Source: Isoetes taiwanensis
Lineage: Eukaryota; Streptophyta; Lycopodiopsida; Isoetales; Isoetaceae
Length of the DNA stretch: 64,000 nucleotides
NCBI GenBank assembly: GCA_021234155.1
Contig: JAJEKV010000064.1
Coordinates: 1,426,001-1,490,000, forward strand
Direction: 5' to 3'
In this document: piece after piece, positions 1 through 9,786 of the stretch
How the letters are laid out: every line of letters begins with the position of its first letter
Numbering within the stretch: position 1 is the stretch's first letter
Notes under the pieces: model-generated
What the model was told of the DNA's origin: nothing
Databases searched by the model: none
Seen by the model: only the letters and a program-made list of their open reading frames with translations
Position numbers and translations under genes: made by a program

Positions 1-546
1 TAGGTCTTGGTTACAAGGTTAATTTTGACACTGAAGGATGTATTATCTATCATGGAAATGAAAAAAAGTTTATTGCAAAAAGGGTTGGCAATCTCTTTCA
101 ACTGAATGACTTAGTTTGTAATGAAATAAATGCTATAGAAGTTTCAGATTTCAGCATATGGCATAGCAGGTTAGCCCATACTCATTTCAACAATATAAAA
201 AAATTAGTCAAAAAAGGATGGATACAACGTACTTCTGCAAAACTTGTATGTGAAGATTGTGCTCTAGGAAAATTGAATAGGTTGCCTTTTAAAAAATCTC
301 GAACAAGAGCTAGTGACATTTTGGAACTTGTGCATACAGATTTGTGTGGGCCTTTGAATGTCAAAAGGGAAGACAAACAAAAGGTATTTCATCTCTTTTA
401 TAGATGACTATTCCAGAAAGTGTAAATGCTATTGCTTGGAGAAGAAGTCACAAGCACTAAGTGCTTTTAAGAATTATGTAATGGAGATGGAGAGACAAAC
501 TGGAAAAAAGGTCAAATGTATACGATCTGACAGAGGTATGATATAA
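1..546 (+). pseudogene. copia GAG-pre-integrase and integrase N-part
   Basis: The translation shows the GAG-pre-integrase zinc motif: WHSRLAHTHF supplies the histidines and CEDCALGKLNRLPF the CxxC. It then enters the integrase core at ELVHTDLCGPLN, with a catalytic Asp in HTDLCG, and continues through ISFIDDYSRK to IRSDRG, where the second catalytic Asp lies. One frame break occurs near 355-400. The integrase stops at about 546, where canonical copia would continue with a GGEY-like stretch; the rest resumes at about 3298. Confidence 0.85.
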
Positions 547-649
547 TTGTGGGGACAAAATATATCAAGAGAACATTAATATCACCATTTATATTCATGG
601 ATAAAATATTTTTACATTCAAAAGATAGGCATAGAAAATTGAAAGTTTT

Positions 650-2060
650 AAGTTTTATTCTTGGAGTCTTCTTATATATTCTGGGTTATCCTCCAAGAAT
701 TTCTTCACTTGGGCTGTGCCGACTGTTCGCCCTAAGTTCCTCAGGATGTTGGTGGTCGTGCCTCCTTGGAGTGCGGTCACCAAGTCTTCAACCCTTCTGT
801 CTGATGTATAGGCTGCGGTGACTGCCAACCTGCCCTATCACCTATAAGGGACCGCGAAGTCGAAGATGCTTAATGCTATTGTCCTCTTGACTAGGATGAC
901 ATGGTCGATGTTTGGGGTCATGCAAGCATGTCTTTTGAATCCTGAGAGAGCAATGAGCATAAAAACTCCTTCCCCACGTGGGCTGAATTGGCGGTGTATA
1001 ACCGCTATCCTTCCATCGATGAGAAAAGATAGATAGAACCTGAGGGTTTTGTTGTGCCCTGCCTCCTCGCCGGATCTGAATGCAGCCCTGTGTCTTCCGG
1101 AGTATTCATCGACCGGTACTTCTATCATTTCCCTGTAGTCGCTGAACATGGAAGATGCTAAGTTGATGCTGCCTTCGGCTGGTGCTGGTGCCGCTGCTGA
1201 GGTGCTGCGTAAGAGTGCACTCGTTGATTTCCCTTTAATTCCCATCCGTTCTTGGATTGCTAAGAACTCCTCCTCTGTGGATAACTCCTGCTGGGCCATC
1301 ATTTGCTGATGCCGGTGTAGGCTTCTATGTCTGTCGATGTTTGGCCAGTATACGTCCGGGCCTCCCTTATGCTGATGGAGAAGTCCTGTGTCTCCCGGTT
1401 GATGAAGTCATCAAGGTCCGGTTGCTGACGTAGGAGATGTAGGAGCTCTCTATCATGTAGCCCCTGTCCCTGCACTCTGGAAGGTTCTTGATGTCGTGGA
1501 GGCTCAGGTACGCCTCTTCTTGGATGATTACTGGGGTTAAGCTTGTGATGCCTAGCCCAAGTAGTGGAGTTGTTCGCGTGGTTCTCAGCCCCTCTTCAAA
1601 GCTCTGGAGCTCCTGCTCTGCTTGTTGCCTTTCTTGTGCCGGGTCGACGTCAATGATGTCTTCAATGTCCGACCCACGTCCTTCATCTTCCTCCTGCTCT
1701 TCCCTCTCGTAGTCCAGAAGCATCTGCTCTTCTTCTCCTTCTGCCATGGCCATAGGCTCAATGTCTAGGGGTTGGACAGATGGGTCCCCTATCTGGGTTT
1801 GGGCTCTATGGGATAAAAAAATGGCTACAGCTGCGGTATATGAGAAATATCTCCTCCTATTTACGGATACTGACATATAATTAGGCAAGTGGCTAGCCTT
1901 GTTTTCTAAGTACTTGTCTATCTTAGGGATGTCTTACAGAGCTGTACGAAGGGCCATGCTTGGGGCAAAGTATCCTATGCAAGGTGGGAGTTCTACTAGA
2001 GAGGGTCCTATCTTGGTATGGGATTCAGTCATGATGTCTTGGTAATAGGGGATGGCATTG
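650..2060 (-). pseudogene. unrecognised coding relic on minus strand
   Basis: Reading right to left, three minus-strand stretches look like one broken protein. The first (about 2060-1367) contains the segments VELPPCIGYFAPSMALRTAL and LPNYMSVSVNRRRYFSYTAA, followed by a very acidic linker rich in Glu and Asp. The second (1302-838) contains HNKTLRFYLSFLIDGRIAV and ends near TIALSIFDFAVPYR. A third piece (about 835-650) reads RVEDLVTALQGG and VKKFLEDNPEYIRRLQE before a stop. Stops and frame changes separate the pieces. The composition looks like true protein, not a shadow, but I do not recognise the family. A transposon-borne or viral structural protein is possible and untested. Confidence 0.45.
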
Positions 2061-2460
2061 ATGGTTGCATCCACATCAATCTCCTTCTAAAAGATGGCGA
2101 AGACTGAGTTGATGTCGGCCTCGGCCACATGAGCAGTGGCACTGTACCATCGCCTAAATGCAGATGTTGCATGATATTAGAGCAGCTGGGGATGTCAAAC
2201 AGATGGGGAACACCTTTGGGAGCTGGAAAATCGCCTTTGGAGTGAGGAGCAAATGGGTAGGGTGCAAATGAGGGTTCTGGTCCTATTTATAAACAAAACC
2301 CTAATTTTGGGAAATTTTAAGGTTGGGGAATATCTATGATTCTAAGATGCTACTATGCAATTCATAGGCAAACTACGTTAAAGAGTGCATACTAAGGGTC
2401 CTATTGCAATAAACTTCATCTAATTTGGGGAAAATTGCGGCAAGTTAGGTCAATTTTAGT

Positions 2461-2945
2461 CTGACCACTCACACAGTGCGCGAGAGGCTAATCCGAAAAT
2501 CTCGGATTGGGTCCTGGCACACTCTGTGAGGGGTGGGGCCCTATTTGGGTCGAGGATGATTCAAAACATGCAAACTAAGGGTCAACTCCTGCTTGTCTCA
2601 TCGAGGTAGGTCGGATTGTGCCTTTACTTTCTTCATTTGGACAAGTCTTGGCATAGATCAGGGGTCGACCACTCAAACAGTGCGCGAGAGGCTAATCCGA
2701 AAATCTCGGATTGGGTCCTGGCGCACTCTGTGAGGGGTGGGACTCTATTTAGGTCTAGGATGGCTCAATTTCTACAATTTAAGGGTCAAATCCTACTTAT
2801 CTCAATGAGTTAGGTTGGATTGTGCTCTTACTTTCTGCATTTGGTCAAATCTTGGCAAAGATCAGCACTCGACCACTCACACAGTGCGCGAGAGGCTAAT
2901 CCGAAAATCTCGGATTGGGTCCTGGCGCACTCTGTGAGGGGTGGG
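2461..2945 (+). repeat. three tandem ~203-bp repeats with nested hairpin
   Basis: A block of about 70 bp recurs at about 2463, 2666 and 2869. Each copy has an outer inverted pair (ACAGTGCGC with GCGCACTCTGT) and an inner pair (AATCCGA with TCGGATT). The DNA between blocks is also similar, for example the stretch with TTTGG-CAA-TCTTGGCA, so the whole 203-bp unit is tandem. They lie upstream of the minus-strand coding relic and could be its regulatory or terminal repeats. Confidence 0.8.
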
Positions 2946-3297
2946 GTCAAAATCACTGAGTTTTGGTCCAAATTTGGCAATTCCAAACGCAGATATCATT
3001 AATACAATCTAGATACTTACAATTTTGCACATTAACATGACAAAAACATAAATTTGTATTTACAAAAAGTCTGTATTTACAAATCTTCCTTTTTAATAAA
3101 CCTAGCTAATTTCATATCTTTAGGCATACAAGTTACTCTTTTTGCATGGAGGGCACATGCTAAAAAGTCTTCAAAATGTTGAAGTATCCTTTGTTCTGCT
3201 GCCTCGAGTAACATGTCATCTGTTACTCTCTTGGTGTTGTCAAATTCTTGCAAAATTTCGCGGGTGAGTCTCGCGAAGGCAGCTCGTGGGATCAGTG

Positions 3298-5605
3298 GGA
3301 TAAAAAGACAATTGACATGCAGGTATAGTCCACAACAAAATGGTGTTGCAGAAAGAAGAAATAGAACCTTAATGGATGCAGTTAGATCAATGATTAAGGG
3401 AAGTGGACTGCCTAATTATCTATGGGAGGAAGCACTCAAAACTGCTGTCATGATACAAAATAGACTGCCTTCTTCGAGCATTCAAGGTAATATTCTGGAA
3501 CTTATTTGGTCTGACAAATATCACAAACTTGATTATGATATGTTTAAGGTGTATGGATGCTTGGTGTATGCACATATACCCTCTGAATTAAGGAGGAAAC
3601 TAGATGATAAAGCTGAAATGGGATATCTGGTTGATTACGATGAGGAAAGCAAAGCCTTTATAATTTTCGTACCATCCACTAAGTCAATAACAGTGAGCAG
3701 AGATGTATTGTTTAATGAAGAAATTGTGTATAAAGATAGACGTGGTAAGAAAGCAGTGGAACAAAACATAAATAAAGGTCAAGAAAATCTTGAAAAACTT
3801 ATGAATGATGACCTAGATTCTGATGATGATATGGATGGAGAGAAAGAAAACAAAACAGAAAGCACAAAGCATGATGTGACAGCAGAACAGAAACAAAATG
3901 ATAATGATGCTATGGAGAAACAAGTCAAGGATAAGAGAAAGACTCAAGCTGAAAAATTATTAGAAGAAGCAATTATTGACAGAGAAGTCTATGGAAGAAA
4001 TATGTTTGGACGAAGTAAAAGAATTGAGGCACTAAGTCTGGACTATGATGAAATCTTGGCAATAGTAGATGATGAACACATTCCAAAAATAGTAATGGAG
4101 GCATTGAGTTGTCAAGATAAAGCAAAATGGGAAGAAGCTATGAAGGAGGAACTTGCATCATTTATAGAAACAGGAACTTATGAATTGGCTGAATGCCCAA
4201 CAGACCACAACATAATAGGTAGCAAGTGGATATTTAAAATAAAAGAAAGTGTGGATGGGACAAAGAAATATAAAGCTCGGGCTAGTAGCCCAAGGCTACA
4301 CTCAGAAGGAAGGAAAAGATTTTGAAGGTACATATTCACCTATTGTTAAACTTACAAGCATAAGCATGCTATTGGGTTTGGCTAATGCCTTAAATTTAGA
4401 GTTACATCACATGGATGGAAAAACAACATTTTTGAATATGCAAAACTAGATCAAACCATTTATATGAAGCAAGATCCAGGGTATGAGGAAGGCAAAAATA
4501 TGGTTTGAAAACTAAATAAGGCTGTTTATGGGCTGAAACAGGCACCAAGAGAATGGTACATGTGTATCAACAATTATCTCAAGGAACAAGGGTTTGAAAA
4601 ATTGCAGAATGATGGGAATATTTATAGATATAGAATTTGTGATAACTATTGCATCATAGCATTGTATGTAGATGATTGCATCATGATTGCTAATGATGCA
4701 AAGATTTTGGATGCATGCAAGAATATTTTGAAAGCCAGGTTTAAAATGACTGATTTAGGGGAATTAAAACATTTCCTAGGGATTGAAGTCATAAGAGATA
4801 GAGAGAAGAAATTTCTGAAATTAAATCAAAGCAAACATGTCAACTCAATTTATTAGATGCTAATCCAGTCAAGACTCCTGTGGTTCCTGGACACATACTT
4901 ACAGCAGAAAAAGAAATGACAGAAATAAAGGAGATGGAAAAGGTTCCATTTAGGGAGCTGGTTGGTTGTTTACTGTACTTAGCAAACAATAGCAGGCCAG
5001 ATATCTCATACATATAGTCAATATCTTGAGCAGAAAATGCAATAATCCTAGTAAAGAGCATTGGCTAAGTGCAAAAAGAATGTTGAAGTATCTTAAAGGC
5101 ACAACGAATCAAGGTATAACCTTTGACTCAGAAGATCTTAACATGTATGCCTACAGTGATGCAGATTGGGGAGGTGATTTAACCTTTCGAAAATCAACTT
5201 CAAGGTATGTAGTTTTTTTTGGCTGGAGGAGCAATCTCATGGAAATGTAAAAAGCAAAATGCAATAGCCATGTCCTCGGCTGAAGCTGAATATGCAGCAT
5301 CCTCTTTGTTAGCTAAAGAAATAGCCTGGCTAAGAAGATTATTAGCAGAATTGAAATGTGAACAAACAGGGCCTACATGTATATTTACTGACAGTCAAAG
5401 TTGTATTGCTATCACAAAAAATCTAGTAGACCATGAGAGAACAAAACACATTGAATTGAGCATGCACTTTATCAGAGATTTGGCTTCAAAGAATTACATC
5501 AAAATGGTATATGTTGGTACTTCCAATCAAGTGGCAGATATATTTACAAAGGCATTGCCTGAAGGGAAGTTCATACAATTCAGAGGTGATCTTAAAGTGA
5601 TGTAA
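3298..5605 (+). pseudogene. copia integrase C-part, reverse transcriptase and RNase H
   Basis: Integrase resumes with RYSPQQNGVAERRNRTLMDA and runs through the GKTP-like and SRDVLFNE regions to a long acidic linker. RT begins at KWEEAMKEELASF, passes KWIFKIK, and shifts frame near 4290 into YTQKEGKDFEGTYSPIVK, then LHHMDGKTTFLN. Further breaks occur at 4447-4510. The catalytic YVDD is present at about 4666 in ALYVDDCIMIA. After another break near 5010 comes LLYLANNSRPDISY. RNase H is in YAYSDADWGGD, SSAEAEYAA, TDSQSC and the terminal VADIFTKALPEGKF, ending at 5605. The domains are complete but the frame is broken at least five times. Confidence 0.9.
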
Positions 5606-5658
5606 TTAACAGTCCAGAAATAATTTTGAAGTCATCTGATTATGCAATAAAGGAGGAA

Positions 5659-6301
5659 TGTTGGAGGTGTAAGGTTATTGCATAATGGACTGTGAACTTG
5701 CTCGAGATTCTTTGGCTTAAAATACACAGGTTCTCTCAGTAGATCAACTTGACCTAGTGTTGTTACAGAAAATAAAGAAAGGTCAGTTGAAATATCATGG
5801 TTGTTGAAAATAACCTATGGTTTCAAAGGGATGGCCCTATTATATTATAAGGGTCGTTATTTCTATTGTTAAGATAACGAAATATTGGAAGGAACCATAT
5901 AAACTTAGAAAATAAAAAGGGGTGGCCGAACCGAGATGCATGATCATCTCCTTAACCGTCGGACAGTACAGATAAAGATCAGAGAAGACAGATTCGATCA
6001 GGCAGGTGGTTCATCGACCATTCTATTAACTTGGGTGAATCAATCAAACAAGGGAAATGCGATGAAATAAGATCATTGTTGAAGTTCAGTTCTCTGCTAC
6101 AGTGTTTCGATGGTTTAAAGGTTAAATATTTTCCTTACCATTGAAACCTTTGGATTTGTGACTTTGTTATGGTATGACTAAGGACTCGATGAAAATTCTC
6201 ATATGAATATCATTGAAAGATTGCATGTGAGTAAGTTTAAGATGTGCATTGAAGACTGTGTCTAAGTGAATCTAAGCTATAGAATTGTTATAATTCTAAC
6301 A
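5659..6301 (+). repeat. 3' LTR of copia A
   Basis: A purine tract, AAAGGAGGAA, ends just before 5659, as expected for a polypurine tract after pol. The LTR would start TGTTGGA and end TCTAACA at 6301, giving a TG...CA unit of 643 bp with near-matching terminal inverted repeats. No second copy is in the window to confirm the ends; they rest on the tract and the terminal dinucleotides. Confidence 0.65.
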
Positions 6302-6303
6302 TA

Positions 6304-7500
6304 CTATATGTGAACACCATAATGAAAAGTGCTCTTAAGATATCTCAAAACACGCTTAGCATTGTGCCAATGTTCTTTGTCAGGATTAATCACGAATTGG
6401 TCAAGAGTATTGGCAGCATAACTAATATCTGGTCTACTTGCATTTGCAAGATACATAAGAGCTCCTACAAGACTTGCATAAGGACACTTCTGCATTTCTA
6501 GCTGATCCTCATAAGTTACTAGACACTGTCTTTTCGACATTCTTGTTTTCGTGGAACCAACTAGCAATGGAGTAGATTGCTCTTTAACAGAAAGTAACCC
6601 AAATTTCTCAAGAAGTGTCTCAATGTACTTAGACTATGAGAGTTGGAGAAAACCTTTGTCTTTGTCTCATTTGACGTGAATATCTAAACACGAGTGTATT
6701 TCTCCCTATGTCAACCATCCCAAATGCAAAAGATAGTCTCCTCTTGACTGCTTGCAAGTATTTGAGGTTAGTAGATACCAAGATAGTATCATCCACATAA
6801 AGCGCAATCACTACAAAGTGTTCTTGATTCCTCTAAAGATACACATTGGAATCTGCAGAACTTGGTGGAAATCCATCAGAAATAAGATAAGAGTTCATTT
6901 TCACATACCAGGCTCTAGAATCTTGTCGTAGACCATATAAAGCCTTTCGCAAGCGGCAAACCAGTCTCTCATTACCACGTACTTCAAAACCTTCTAGTTG
7001 ACTCATGCAGATTTCTTCACTAAGATCTCCATTGAGAAACGCAGTTTCGACATCCATTTGATGTACAAACAAACTAAACTGAGCGGCAAATGCTAGAAAT
7101 ACTCTCGAACTAGTGAGACGAACAACAGATGAGAAAGTTTCCTCATAATCGATTATAGCCACTTGCGAATATCCTTTCGCAACTAGTCGTGCTTTGAACT
7201 TATCAAATGAGCCATCTGCTTTGTACTTGGAGCGAAAGATCCATTTACATTTAATTGGCTTTCATCCTTCAGGAATTTCAACAAGCTCCCAAGTACCTTT
7301 GTTTATAAGAGATTCAAACTCCGCTTCCATGGCCATGCGCCAATTTTCAATATAGCCTCTTTTAGTGTAACCGGATCTGCATTAGTGGCTAAAGCAGCAT
7401 GATATTCCAAGATCCATTTGGTGGGCTTCCATTGCCATCTTATCGGAGTCTCATCGTCAGGAACCCCAACGCAATAGAACTCGACTCCATGGGGCATAAA
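6304..7500 (-). pseudogene. copia B reverse transcriptase and linker remnant
   Basis: Right to left the translation gives a pre-RT linker (7497-7303), DYEETFSSVVRLTSSRV and HQMDVETAFLNGDLSEE (7162-6833), ALYGLRQDSRAWY, then LYVDDTILVS with the catalytic YVDD (6811-6629), and CPYASLVGALMYLANASRPD up to AKRVLRYLKS (6567-6304). RNase H and the LTR are missing at the left, where copia A's LTR begins. Several stops separate the pieces. The right portion is duplicated at about 7954-8430. Confidence 0.88.
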
Positions 7501-7864
7501 TGGGCATAAATGTTATATGAAACGTAATTCCGCAGTGGAAGGGAAGTACGGTACGGTATATGTCATATATGGAATGTAATTCTGCCGTGGAGAGGAAAAA
7601 AGAAAGAAAAAAAAAAAAAGAGTAGTAGATCTACTAGCGAAGCACGATGCAGTCTTATGTCGAAAAAAGAAAGAGAAAAAAAAAAGAGGGTAGTAGATCT
7701 ACTAGCGAATCTACAGCGGAAGCTCTGGTCATTAAGGCGGCTATTGAACGGTTCCTAAGACTATGTTACATGATGCTTCTTATAAATGACGTGTTTAAAC
7801 GCCAAACGATGAATATAAAAGCCCAAGAATACTTGTCTTCTTCAGTTCATTCTTCAGTTCAAAA

Positions 7865-7993
7865 ATGGATACTTCACTGGCTCACGCATCTCTGGCCATC
7901 CTTCTTGTTACGATGCTTTCCCTATCTAGCCCAGTTTCCGGACTTAATGGTGCCTCCATTGAGAAACGCAGTTTTGAAACATTTGATGTATAA
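7865..7993 (+). pseudogene. chimeric 42-codon ORF: subtilase signal peptide fused to antisense copia
   Basis: This copy starts at an ATG in the same context as the real subtilase start and keeps the promoter and TATA region upstream. The first 28 codons match the subtilase signal peptide and first mature residues (MDTSLAHASL at the start, SSPVSGLN at the end). The frame then crosses the duplication junction into antisense copia sequence and stops at 7991-7993. If transcribed it would give a very short secreted peptide. Most likely a non-functional by-product of the duplication. Confidence 0.6.
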
Positions 7994-8430
7994 ACAAACC
8001 AAACTGAGCGGCTAAATGCTAGAAATACTCTCGAACTAGTGAGACGAACAACAGATGAGAAAGTTTCCTCATAATCGATTCTAGCCACTTGCGAATATCC
8101 TTTTGCAACTAGTCGTGCTTTGAACTTATCAAATGAGCCATCTGCTTTGTACTTGGAGCGAAAGATCCATTTACATTTAATTGGCTTTCATCCTTCAGGA
8201 ATTTCAACATCCCAAGTACTTTTGTTTATAAGAGATTCAAACTCCGCTTCCATGGCCATGCGCCAATTTTCAGCTTGTGACGAAGACATAGCCTCTTTTA
8301 TTGTAACCGGATCTGCACTAGTGGCTAACGCAGCATGATATTCCAAGATCTATTTGGTGGGCTTCCATTGCCATCTTATCGGAGTCTCATCGTCAGGAAC
8401 CCCAACGTCATAGAACCCGACTCCATGGGG
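7954..8430 (-). pseudogene. second copy of copia B linker/RT fragment
   Basis: The fragment repeats 7026-7500 with small differences. Recognisable are DYEETFSSVVRLTSSRV near 8060 and the pre-RT linker that ends by the TCATATATGG stretch at 8478. It is part of the tandem duplication, not an independent insertion. Confidence 0.85.
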
Positions 8431-8582
8431 CATAAATGTAATTCCGCCGTGAAAGGGAAGTACGGTACAGAGTATGTCATATATGGAATGTAATTCTGCT
8501 GTGGAGAGGAAAAAAGAAAAAAGAAAGAAAAAAAAAAGAGAGTAGTAGATCTACTAGCGAAGCACGATGCACTGCAGTCTTA

Positions 8583-9579
8583 GGCCCTTTTTCCACGGCC
8601 CTTCTGTCTTAAAATCATTGAACTAGGATTGGGCCACATCAGCATATAAGACACCATGGCTTTTCCATGGTAATTTTTAAGACGTGTCGCATTTCAAGTC
8701 CGTACAATCATGGTGTCACATTTTCTTCCGGGGGAAAACCCCCGCCACAAAATGCGACAGGCAAACATGGCCAATCCCAGGGCTTTCTGGCCGTAGTTTT
8801 AGGATATCTTAGAAAAGGTACGCCACGAGGATGTTTATCGCCGGATTTGTGCCACAGCATGAAACGCCCTGAGATTGCAGAGGACCTGAAACGCCGGATT
8901 TGTCAAGAAATTGCAGACGCCCTGAAACGCCGGATTTGTCAAGAAATTGCGACGCCCGAGATTGCGAGAGGCGGGCCTCCGCTTTGGGCACAAAGGGGGC
9001 GACTTTCTTGCAGAGAAGATCCCGAGAGGCCCGAGATATTGTTGTTGCCTGTCCGCACTTAAATTGCGAAGAAGCAGAATATGGCCTCCGGAAGTAAGAT
9101 TTGAGCAAGTCACAGAACAAAAGGGCCGAAGTCTGGCCGAATTCTTACTTGATTATATTGTTGACCACACAGAGGAATTGCAGCATGGAAATCGGATAAG
9201 CTTTTTGTACCAATTCCTTGATAATCTGATTCAAGTTTTGAGCTCTGCTGCACATAAGAAAGCTGAAGACGATCTTATCCAAGCTGATGACTGCTGTTAG
9301 ATGACGGTTTACCAAAATAAGTTAGACTGCTGTTGATACTGCGATTCATCTTCAAAATCCAAGGGGAAGGCAGACACGAAATTGCAGAAGAAGCAGCATG
9401 TGGAAAAGCTCAAATATAAGACACGTCTCATATTCATATGACATGTCTTATATTTTAGCAATGGAAAAGTGATTTTTTTAGGGCGTGTCTTATTATGACG
9501 TGGAGGTGATGTGGAGCTTAAAACGGTGTCTTATAAAAATGTGACAGCCATAAAATACGACTGCTGTGGAAAAAGGGCC
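8583..9579. mobile_element. 997-bp PIF/Harbinger-type non-autonomous element
   Basis: The ends are perfect 14-bp inverted repeats, GGCCCTTTTTCCAC at 8583-8596 and its complement at 9566-9579. They are flanked by TTA on both sides (8580-8582 and 9580-9582), the 3-bp target duplication typical of PIF/Harbinger and Tourist elements. The unoccupied site survives in the other duplication copy at about 7650-7660, where GCAGTC-TTA runs straight into TGTCGAAAAAAG. Inside there is no transposase. There are three near-identical units around CGCCGGATTTGT (about 8840, 8890, 8928) and a possible captured coding piece (about 9088-9300, with LAEFLLDYIVDH) of unknown origin. Confidence 0.88.
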
Positions 9580-9599
9580 TTAGTCGAAAAAAGAAAGAG

Positions 9600-9786
9600 G
9601 AAAAAAAGAGGGTAGTAGATCTACTAGCGAATCTACAGCGGAAGCTCTGGTCATTAAGGCGGCTATTGAACGGTTCCTAAGACTATGTTACATGATGCTT
9701 CTTATAAATGACGTGCTTAAACGCCAAACGATGAATATAAAGGCCCAAGAATACTTGTCTTCTTCAGTTCATTCTTCAGTTCAAAA
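9600..9786 (+). promoter_or_regulatory. subtilase core promoter and 5' UTR
   Basis: A TATAAAG box lies at 9736-9742, about 45 bp before the ATG at 9787, so transcription should start near 9765-9770 with a very short leader. Upstream is a purine-rich tract and a palindromic GTAGATCTAC motif. The same block occurs at about 7680-7864, 52590-52710 and 52940-53100, so this promoter has been copied several times with parts of the gene. Confidence 0.6.

Larger units (their letters stand above)
547..3297. other. 2.75-kb insertion inside copia A integrase
   Basis: The integrase reading breaks at about 546 and resumes at about 3298 with the conserved QLTCRYSPQQNGVAER block, so everything between is an insertion. 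It holds a minus-strand coding relic (about 650-2060) and three tandem 203-bp repeats (2461-2945). I found no clean terminal inverted repeats or target duplication, so the element class and exact ends are unknown. Confidence 0.7.
1..6301 (+). mobile_element. Ty1/copia retrotransposon A, left end outside window
   Basis: The order along + is GAG-pre-integrase, integrase, reverse transcriptase, RNase H, polypurine tract and 3' LTR, which is the copia order. The 5' LTR, gag and protease would lie left of the window. The element is inactive: coding is broken by several stops and frame changes and by a 2.75-kb insertion (about 547-3297) inside the integrase. Its 3' end abuts a second, oppositely oriented copia remnant at 6304, so the two are nested or juxtaposed. 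Confidence 0.88.
7026..8580. repeat. tandem duplication of copia fragment plus subtilase 5' end
   Basis: Unit 1 (about 7026-7948) runs from the copia B segment TCCATTGAGAAACGCAG through an A-rich stretch and the subtilase promoter to nucleotide ~84 of the subtilase CDS. Unit 2 starts at about 7954 with the same copia segment and leads to the intact subtilase at 9787. The junction near 7948 joins truncated subtilase directly to copia. Unit 2 differs by a 997-bp insertion (8583-9579) and scattered substitutions. The duplication is therefore older than that insertion, or the insertion hit one copy only. Confidence 0.88.
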
